DNA from: Candidatus Eisenbacteria bacterium
Lineage (GTDB): Bacteria > Eisenbacteria > RBG-16-71-46 > JAFGJU01
Length of the DNA stretch: 64,000 nt
Assembly (NCBI GenBank): GCA_026388185.1
Contig: JAPLKG010000014.1
Span: 1-64,000, forward strand
Direction of reading: 5' to 3'
Shown here in pieces: positions 58,007-64,000 of this stretch. Below the pieces are notes generated by a model. That model saw nothing but the letters and a program-made list of their open reading frames with translations. It was not told the origin of the DNA and made no database searches. Both the position numbers and the translations under genes were made by a program. Within the stretch, counting starts at the first letter, position 1; each line of letters begins with the position of its first letter.

Positions 58007-58921
58007 ATGAAATATCTCTACTTCCCTGGTTGTTCTATGAAAGGAACTTCTCGAGGATACGAGGAGTCCGTCGTTACGGTTTTTTCGAAGCTCGGCATCG
58101 CGCTGGAAGAATTGCCGGACTGGAATTGCTGCGGCTCGACCTCAGTGATCGCGGTAAACAAGATTCTCGCACTGGCCCTGGCGGCAAGAAACCTGGCCCT
58201 GGCAGAGCCGAGCGGCCTGCAGTTGCTCACCCCCTGCCCGAGTTGCTGGCTCGAGCTGACGAAGGTCAACAATGTGATCAAGGAGGGAGGCAAGGAGGCC
58301 GAGAAAGTGAAAGAAGCTCTCGCGGCTGGCGGCCTCTCGTACAAAGGGACGACCGTGGTACGTCATTTGGTAGAGTTCCTGGTGAATGAGGTGGGCGTCG
58401 AGAAAATCAAGCAATACGTGAGCAACCAGAAATACGTGGGTAATCCTCTCACCGGACTCAAGATCGCTCCGTACTACGGTTGCCAGATGGTGCGCCCGTA
58501 CGCCGAGAAGGACGACGCGTACAATCCGCAGAACATGGAGAAGATAATCGAAGCGCTCGGGGCGGAGGTTGCACCCTTTGAACTCAAGACCGCCTGCTGC
58601 GGCGGAGCGCTGATGGCCACGCGCAAGAACGTTGCCCTAGACATGGGCAGGCAGATACTCAGAAGCACAAGAGAAACAAAGGCAGACATTGTCGTCTCTG
58701 CGTGTCCGCTTTGCCAGCTCAATCTTGAGCTGGTTCAGTTCAGAAACGACAAATTCGCAGGGAAAGACGAGCTGCCCATACTAAGCATCACTCAGTTGGT
58801 GGGCTTGGCGATGGGGATATCGCCCGAAGAACTCGGGCTTTCCCGCTCGGTTCTTCCGGGCGTGGCAAAAGCGATTACCAATATGCAAAAGGAAAAGGCT
58901 CCGGCAGCGATAGGGGGATGA
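58007..58921 (+). CDS. hdrB: Heterodisulfide reductase subunit B-like protein
   Basis: 304 residues with two CCG domains: C at 9, N-C-C-G-S-T at ~40-45 and C-P-S-C near 78-81; then Y-G-C-Q near 153-156, T-A-C-C-G-G-A-L and C-P-L-C-Q-L-N. These ligate the noncubane [4Fe-4S] clusters that split disulfides in HdrB. In a non-methanogen the substrate is unlikely to be CoM-S-S-CoB; other disulfides or electron bifurcation partners are possible. 3 bp before hdrA. Confidence 0.9.
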   Translation: MKYLYFPGCSMKGTSRGYEESVVTVFSKLGIALEELPDWNCCGSTSVIAVNKILALALAARNLALAEPSGLQLLTPCPSCWLELTKVNNVIKEGGKEAEKVKEALAAGGLSYKGTTVVRHLVEFLVNEVGVEKIKQYVSNQKYVGNPLTGLKIAPYYGCQMVRPYAEKDDAYNPQNMEKIIEALGAEVAPFELKTACCGGALMATRKNVALDMGRQILRSTRETKADIVVSACPLCQLNLELVQFRNDKFAGKDELPILSITQLVGLAMGISPEELGLSRSVLPGVAKAITNMQKEKAPAAIGG

Positions 58922-58924
58922 ACG

Positions 58925-60946
58925 ATGGCGCCTCGAATTGGAGTGTATGTCTGTCACTGCGGTTCAAACATCGCAGGTAAGGTGGACGTAAAAGCGGTCG
59001 GAGAAATGGCGAAGAACCTGCCGAACGTGGTTACGGCCAGGGACTATCAATTCATGTGTTCTGAACCAGGTCAGGAGCTCATCCGGCAGGACATTCGGGA
59101 GAAGGACCTCGACGCGGTGGTGGTCGCGGCGTGCTCGCCTCTGATGCACGAGAAGACGTTCCGCGGCACGTGCGCCTCTGCCGGGCTCAACCATTACAGA
59201 ATGCAGATGGCAAACATTAGGGAGCACTGCTCCTGGGTGACCGAGGATCCTGCTGCGGCGACCGAGAAGGCAAAAGCAATCGTGGCGGGAACGGTCGGCA
59301 AAGTCCGTCACCTGCGACCTCTCGCCGAACGGGAGGTGCCGGTCGTCCAGTCCGTTCTGGTTGTCGGCGGCGGAATCGCCGGTATCCAGGCCGCTCTCCA
59401 GTGTGCGGACGCCGGCTACAAGGTGTATCTCGTTGAACGCAAGCAGTCCATCGGCGGTCACATGGCCATGCTGGACAAGACGTTCCCCACTCTCGATTGC
59501 TCCGCTTGTATCCTTACTCCCAAGATGGTCGCCGTCGGCCAGCATTCCAACATAAAGCTCTTCGCTTACAGCGAGGTAGAAGGCATCAGCGGATATGCGG
59601 GCAACATGAAGGCGAAGATCCGGCACAAGGCGGCATACGTGGACTTCGAGAAATGTAACGGTTGCGGGATATGCCAGGAGAAATGCCCGGCAAAAGTGCC
59701 CAACGAGTTTGAACAAGGCAGAGGCCAGCGCAAAGCAGTGTACACGCTCTTTGCGCAAGCAGTGCCCAACAAGCCCGTGATTGACAAGGCTGCCTGCATC
59801 TATTTCAAGACCGGAAAATGCCGCGCGTGCGAGAAGTTCTGTAAGAGGAATGCAATCGATTTCGAGCAACAGGACAGAGTCGAGGAAGTGGACGTCGGGG
59901 CCATCATTCTCGCCACGGGCCATGAGGTATTCGACGCCACGAGGATGCCGCAATATGGATATGGCAAGTATCCCGACGTGTACACCTCTCTCGAATTCGA
60001 GCGGATGGTTAACGCGAGTGGCTTTAGCCAGGGAAAGGTCCTAACGTCGGAAGGAAAAGAACCTGATTCCATCGCGATCATCCACTGCACAGGCAGCAGA
60101 GATCAGAGATACAACACGTATTGTTCCGAAGTCTGTTGCATGTACTCGCTCAAGTTTGCTCACCTTCTTCACGAGCACACACACGCAAGGATTTACAACT
60201 TCTACATAGACATGCGATGTGTCGGCAAGGGCTACGAGGAATTCTATGACAGGTTGCTTAACGAGGGCGTGCGCTTTGTGCGCGGGAAGGTGGCCGGCGT
60301 CACCCGCGACGCTCGCGACGTGTCGGAACACGGCAAGCTCGTCGTTCAGGCCGAGGACACCCTCACCGGCGTGATACGTCGTGTACCCGTGGACATGGTG
60401 ATTCTCGCGAACGCCCTGGAGGCTCAAAAAGACGCCGGGGAAGTCGGAAGGCTCTTCGGTATTTCGCGGAACAAGGCCGGATTCTTTATTGAGCAGCATC
60501 CCAAGCTCAATCCGTTCGGCACTTCAAACAACTGCATTTTCATAGCCGGTACGTGTGCGGGTCCGAAGGATATTCCGTACACCGTTTCCCAGGCGTCGGC
60601 GGCGGCCAGCGGCGCCATCACGTTACTGAGTCGTGGAAACGCGCTGCTCGAAGCCGTGGGCGCTCACATAGACTCGGATCTGTGCAGCAGGTGCCTGACG
60701 TGCGTCAGTATTTGTCCTTACCAGGCAATATCCGTTGACGGCGAGCCTCAGCTAGTGGCCGTCGATGAAACGCTGTGCCACGGCTGCGGTACGTGCGCGG
60801 CTGCATGCCCGGCCGGAGCCATAGAGGCTGACAATTTCAACGACAATCAGATACTGCACGAGATAGAGGGACTTCTCTCGTGGAGAAAAGAGCGCGGGAA
60901 GGAGACGGAAGCAGAATTGGCGGGGACCGGCTCGCCGACAAAATAA
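58925..60946 (+). CDS. hdrA: Heterodisulfide reductase subunit A-like flavoprotein
   Basis: 673 residues, full HdrA length. N-terminal C-H-C-G at 10-13, FAD-binding V-V-G-G-G-I-A-G near 144-151, the C-S-A-C-I-L-T-P-K-M segment, an inserted ferredoxin pair (C-N-G-C-G-I-C-Q-E-K-C-P near 242 and C-R-A-C-E-K-F-C), and a C-terminal two-cluster ferredoxin (C at 587 and at 618). HdrA bifurcates electrons at its FAD in Hdr complexes. No mvhD, hydrogenase or formate dehydrogenase is adjacent in the window. Last gene of the operon; a terminator follows. Confidence 0.93.
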   Translation: MAPRIGVYVCHCGSNIAGKVDVKAVGEMAKNLPNVVTARDYQFMCSEPGQELIRQDIREKDLDAVVVAACSPLMHEKTFRGTCASAGLNHYRMQMANIREHCSWVTEDPAAATEKAKAIVAGTVGKVRHLRPLAEREVPVVQSVLVVGGGIAGIQAALQCADAGYKVYLVERKQSIGGHMAMLDKTFPTLDCSACILTPKMVAVGQHSNIKLFAYSEVEGISGYAGNMKAKIRHKAAYVDFEKCNGCGICQEKCPAKVPNEFEQGRGQRKAVYTLFAQAVPNKPVIDKAACIYFKTGKCRACEKFCKRNAIDFEQQDRVEEVDVGAIILATGHEVFDATRMPQYGYGKYPDVYTSLEFERMVNASGFSQGKVLTSEGKEPDSIAIIHCTGSRDQRYNTYCSEVCCMYSLKFAHLLHEHTHARIYNFYIDMRCVGKGYEEFYDRLLNEGVRFVRGKVAGVTRDARDVSEHGKLVVQAEDTLTGVIRRVPVDMVILANALEAQKDAGEVGRLFGISRNKAGFFIEQHPKLNPFGTSNNCIFIAGTCAGPKDIPYTVSQASAAASGAITLLSRGNALLEAVGAHIDSDLCSRCLTCVSICPYQAISVDGEPQLVAVDETLCHGCGTCAAACPAGAIEADNFNDNQILHEIEGLLSWRKERGKETEAELAGTGSPTK

Positions 60947-61029
60947 ACCGAGTGCGCACAGAGCGCGAGGCGGGGTGAGCCGAGTTTAGTCCCCCACGCA
61001 CCCGATGGGCGCAGGGTCACAGAATACAG

Positions 61030-61067
61030 AAGGGGTGAGAAGCCAATTGAGCTTCCCACCCCTTTTT
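61030..61067. terminator. Strong Rho-independent terminator after hdrA
   Basis: AGGGGTGAGAAGC and GCTTCCCACCCCT form a 13-bp stem with one mismatch and a 7-nt loop, followed by TTTTT. Placed between convergent genes, it may serve both. Confidence 0.85.
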
Positions 61068-61095
61068 CTGTTGTCTCGTCCTGTGCGAAGAACGA

Positions 61096-61647
61096 CTAAC
61101 GATATAGAGCCTTAACGTGTCCCCACGTCGAATTGTCGACCGGCGTTTGCTCCGGATAGATTGGAGCAACGACCAACCCCGGCCCCCCACACAAGTCATT
61201 AAACGGTGAAGGGACGTTGCACGGTTCGGTCGGATGGTTCCAAGAACCATCTATCGGCTGATCGAAGGGACTGGACGAGCCCGTTCCTGTCACAAACCAT
61301 GAATGACAGCACGGAGCGCAATAGTGCGTGTAGCCGAACGCAGACGCAACTCCGACGGGCAGCGGGTTGGTGGTTGTCCACCAAGTAAGCGCAACCGCCG
61401 ATGGAAGCTGGGTAACGGTGAAGTTCCATCCAGCGGGCATGACCAGGTTAAGATAGTGCCCTATGTTGCCTTCAGCTACGCCCGCATAGACATGGAAGTC
61501 CATGATGACCTCCCCTGGAGCCGGGGTCACGGTGTAGGAATACACAAAGTTGTTGAACGAACTCCAGACCGTTGCCGCGCTCACGGGCAGAGCCAGGAAC
61601 AGGACGCCCAAGCAAAGAGCCATGAGAACAACTGTGACAAATCGCAC
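61096..61647 (-). CDS. Exported protein of unknown function
   Basis: 183 residues from GTG 61647, with AGGAGG 4 nt before it. Signal peptide (V-V-L-M-A-L-C-L-G-V-L-F-L-A-L-P-V-S-A-A) and a beta-rich mature part with Y-C-A-P-C-C-H near the middle. No sorting tail. Resembles uncharacterised exported proteins of FCB-type genomes; function not known. Confidence 0.65.
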   Translation of the reverse strand: MRFVTVVLMALCLGVLFLALPVSAATVWSSFNNFVYSYTVTPAPGEVIMDFHVYAGVAEGNIGHYLNLVMPAGWNFTVTQLPSAVALTWWTTTNPLPVGVASAFGYTHYCAPCCHSWFVTGTGSSSPFDQPIDGSWNHPTEPCNVPSPFNDLCGGPGLVVAPIYPEQTPVDNSTWGHVKALYR

Positions 61648-61815
61648 GTCACACCTCCTAGTTGCAATGTCGCCACGGTGCTGCAAAGAACGGCACCAAA
61701 AACGAGAAACCCAAGTCGGTGGAACGGATAAAAGCGTAGAATCCGGAACGGGGGCATTATACCATTTGAAGTCGCTTCCGTCAAGCGGCGACTTGACACC
61801 AAGCCACTCCGCCGC

Positions 61816-63183
61816 CTATTCAGATCGTTTCGGGGGTTGATATTGAACGTCGGGCCTGACCGTGTACGTGTACTCGCCGTCCCAGTCCTTGTAGAAAATC
61901 TGACGGAGCATCTCCGCTATTGCCAGGCTCTTCACGACGAGCCCGACATTTCTGGACCCGTAAAAATAGCTCCTTTCCCAATTGCTTGAACCGATCCACG
62001 ACATGTTCCCGTCCACGACCATGTACTTGCAGTGTTCAACGCGGGCGTACGGGACGAAGCCGCCGGACCACTCCGGTATTGTGCTGAGTTTGACTCCTAT
62101 GTTCGGCATGAGGCCGAGACTCTTCAAACAGTCGATTTGAGGATGACTCTTCGCCCAATCGGACACGATGAGTTTCACGAGCACGCCGCGTGCGGCAGCA
62201 TTTCGTAGAGCGTTGTCCAGAATCGGATAGTAAGCTCCATCGGAGATGGTAGAGTAGGTCAACACCTGAATGTCTATTTCCCTTCTGGCACTGTCAATCA
62301 GCTTGACTATGTTCTGCTCGTCCCACAACTTCTCGTCGGGGATGAAACCTCTGGGGCCGTAGACCGGCCAGACCACGACGGTGTCTTTGCTCCCGTACTT
62401 GGAAGGAATCGTCCCGTGCGGGTAAGGCACGTTGACCAGCCCTGCCAGTGGGAGCCGGTAGGTCTTGTGCGCCACGTACTGTTCCCGCGCGCCGCCGACG
62501 CCGGAGTCTCTCGCCTTGTTCCCAAGACCTTCGGCCGATTTCCAGTCCAGCTCAAACAGATCAGAGAAAACCCCCGCAAATTCTTTGCTCTTCACTCTGC
62601 AACCTATCTCGTGAATATGTTTGAGAGCGCGCCAATCGAAATTCTGGCTTCCAAGGAAGACTTCCTTGCCGTCCACGATGAAGTACTTTGCATGCATCAC
62701 GCCGCCGCTGATGCGTCCCATGTCTATCGTCCTTACCAGCACGTTCTTCTGCCTTGATAGCCAGTCGAGGCGCTCCGGATAGGTCCGGTACATCTTGGAG
62801 TCGACCACAAAACGCACGCGGACCCCTCTTTGAGCCGCGTCCACTATGGCATTCAGAACGTCCTCCAGCGGCTCGCCCGGGGCGTCAGAAACGTAGAATT
62901 CTGCAACCTCAAGCGTATTGGCGGCTCCCCCGATCATTTCGAGCCAGACTTCATGTGTATTTCTTATCTCTTGATTGTCCATGTCGGTCTCGACTGGAAC
63001 ACTCTCGACCAGTTCGAATTCCTCAATCCCGGCAGGCAACCCGGCACCGACGCTCGGGGGTCGGAAAACGCCAGACGCGGAGCACGAGTCGGCGTCAAGG
63101 CAAAAGAAAACGGCTGCCAGAAGCAGCAGCAACGGGATGAAAACAAAGACGTTAGCCGCGGCGAACCCAGTTTCTCGTCTCAT
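61816..63183 (-). CDS. Phospholipase D-like protein, membrane-anchored
   Basis: 455 residues. N-terminal hydrophobic segment (V-F-V-F-I-P-L-L-L-L-L-A-A-V-F-F-C-L) and two HKD motifs: H-A-K-Y-F-I-V-D-G-K-E-V-F-L-G-S-Q-N and H-C-K-Y-M-V-V-D-G-N-M-S-W-I-G-S-S-N. Both are complete, so the protein should be an active phosphodiesterase or transphosphatidylase outside the cytoplasm; Nuc-type nuclease activity is also possible. Weak ribosome binding site. Confidence 0.88.
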   Translation of the reverse strand: MRRETGFAAANVFVFIPLLLLLAAVFFCLDADSCSASGVFRPPSVGAGLPAGIEEFELVESVPVETDMDNQEIRNTHEVWLEMIGGAANTLEVAEFYVSDAPGEPLEDVLNAIVDAAQRGVRVRFVVDSKMYRTYPERLDWLSRQKNVLVRTIDMGRISGGVMHAKYFIVDGKEVFLGSQNFDWRALKHIHEIGCRVKSKEFAGVFSDLFELDWKSAEGLGNKARDSGVGGAREQYVAHKTYRLPLAGLVNVPYPHGTIPSKYGSKDTVVVWPVYGPRGFIPDEKLWDEQNIVKLIDSARREIDIQVLTYSTISDGAYYPILDNALRNAAARGVLVKLIVSDWAKSHPQIDCLKSLGLMPNIGVKLSTIPEWSGGFVPYARVEHCKYMVVDGNMSWIGSSNWERSYFYGSRNVGLVVKSLAIAEMLRQIFYKDWDGEYTYTVRPDVQYQPPKRSE

Positions 63184-63699
63184 TGCTCAATTGTCCTCAT
63201 TTGCTCGAGTTACTCGAGCTGGTAGATCCCATCTGTTAGTGACACGAACACCGCGCGGGTAAGCGCACGTAGACCCACACCCGGTGCCTGCGCATCGTAT
63301 CGCGGCGTAGGTCGCCCTCGCCGGCCCGAAGGCGCCGGACGTAGGCTCACGCGTTACCCGCACTCCACATCCACAATTACAGTCCCGGCAACGCTCCAAT
63401 GCAACAACAATCGCCAACCATGGGTAGAGCTCCGGATTGTTGCCGTTTATGATGCGAGTGAAGGCGACGCGACTCTCGCAGAAGCCCCTTGCAAAACCTC
63501 CCTTTACGCGGTACCATACTTGGTCTTGGAGTCTGACATTGGAACTCTGTATCGGGCTTCGTACCCGAGCCTCGCGTTCGAGTTTCGTGTCATTCAATCC
63601 ACTCGCTTCGCCGAGTTCGCTTTCATCATCCGGCCGGCATCGTTGCCTGGCGTAGGCCGCGAGCGTTCTTGCCGCTACCCAAGGATGTGAGGAGAGAGA
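63184..63699. other. Gene-free upstream region
   Basis: No credible gene. A GG-N10-GC sigma-54 promoter like that of the hdr operon was looked for by eye and not found. Confidence 0.4.
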
Positions 63700-64000
63700 A
63701 TGAAAGTCGTAAAGATAGCCAAAGAGAGGTTGCCGCAGTTCGTTGACGCCATCAAGAAGAAGGGCGAAATCTGGGGGCCGGTAAAGAACGACGAGAAGAA
63801 CATCGAGATGTTCGGCCCCGCAACGAACATGGAGAGTTACAACTACAGAAAGGTAGACGAGTTCTCCGAACTGGTACTGGATGCGACGCGGACAATTATC
63901 CCGCCAAAGATTTTCTTCCACCCGACCAATTTCAACATGTTCAAGTTCGACGAACATGGGTACCGTGAGGACTCTTCCGAAATCTCCCCCAAGATCGTCT
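63700..64000 (+). CDS. Start of a hydrogenase beta-subunit-like 4Fe-4S protein (partial)
   Basis: The first 100 residues are visible; the gene runs off the window. AGGAG lies 5-6 nt before the ATG. The sequence (F-V-D-A-I-K-K-K-G-E-I-W-G-P-V, F-G-P-A, L-P-x-K-type P-P-K-I-F-F-H-P) follows the N-terminus of the sulfhydrogenase beta/AsrA family of proteins with two 4Fe-4S clusters, which often join Hdr or hydrogenase operons. The clusters themselves lie beyond the window. Confidence 0.65.
   Translation, partial: MKVVKIAKERLPQFVDAIKKKGEIWGPVKNDEKNIEMFGPATNMESYNYRKVDEFSELVLDATRTIIPPKIFFHPTNFNMFKFDEHGYREDSSEISPKIV

Noticed and set aside
58007-60946. Methanogenesis-type Hdr
   Set aside because: No methanogen genes and bacterial-style operon with a sigma-54 promoter; the Hdr-like complex must serve another disulfide or bifurcation role.
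63187-63957. 256-codon open frame on the minus strand opposite the last gene
   Set aside because: It covers an intergenic region plus the antisense of a well-supported gene with a good ribosome binding site; its sequence is low in family-like motifs and rich in Arg and Cys, typical of antisense frames.

Overview
No ribosomal RNA, tRNA or other phylogenetic marker is visible, so the organism can only be placed by gene style. Several exported proteins end in a FlgD-type Ig-like tail with the YPNPFNP / VRTLVDG / SGVYFY / KMVLLR signature used as a secretion or anchoring module in the FCB superphylum and related candidate phyla. Together with an HdrABC operon, a kinase-TolB-TPR signalling protein and a prolyl oligopeptidase-family peptidase, this suggests an uncultured, probably anaerobic, Gram-negative FCB-type bacterium. 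This placement is inference.

Layout. 0-5.6 kb: accessory genes on the minus strand (TIR protein with a small partner, a membrane-anchored protein, a PHD-like Zn protein, a PD-(D/E)XK protein, a degenerate-looking sugar transferase). 6.0-10.7 kb: tyrosine recombinase plus large secreted protein, copy 1. 10.8-14.5 kb: ParB-methyltransferase with a terminase-like small gene, then a HigB/HigA-ImmA toxin-antitoxin pair. 14.8-17.2 kb: secreted repeat protein. 18-20.7 kb: broken SDR, small genes and an RRM protein. 21.3-24.6 kb: GH130 plus GT4. 25.4-27.7 kb: SDR and an MNT/HEPN module with a frameshifted HEPN gene. 28-32 kb: exported proteins of unknown function. 32.4-37.4 kb: recombinase plus secreted protein, copy 2. 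38-44.7 kb: membrane proteins and two more tailed secreted proteins. 45-54.4 kb: ordinary housekeeping and signalling genes. 54.7-61 kb: sigma-54 activator followed by a GcvH-like/hdrC/hdrB/hdrA operon. 61-64 kb: exported protein, phospholipase D-like protein and the start of an iron-sulfur protein.

The first 45 kb is unusual because its intergenic DNA is packed with dispersed repeats. Family B is an approximately 40-75 bp element that also forms the 5' end of one recombinase gene and lies inverted downstream of both. Family A occurs near both toxin-antitoxin modules. Families C and D form composite units. There are also orphan 3' ends of secreted-protein tails. The two large secreted proteins are paralogues with different C-terminal modules, and copy 1 still carries the last 17 codons of the older tail just after its stop codon. 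This points to modular exchange of tails, possibly linked to the recombinases and repeats.

The hdr operon has a visible regulatory circuit: a canonical GG-N10-GC sigma-54 promoter in front of it, a sigma-54 activator gene immediately upstream, and the same 19-bp motif (GTGTAT-N5-TATCATAC) at the activator's own promoter and about 200 bp upstream of the sigma-54 promoter.
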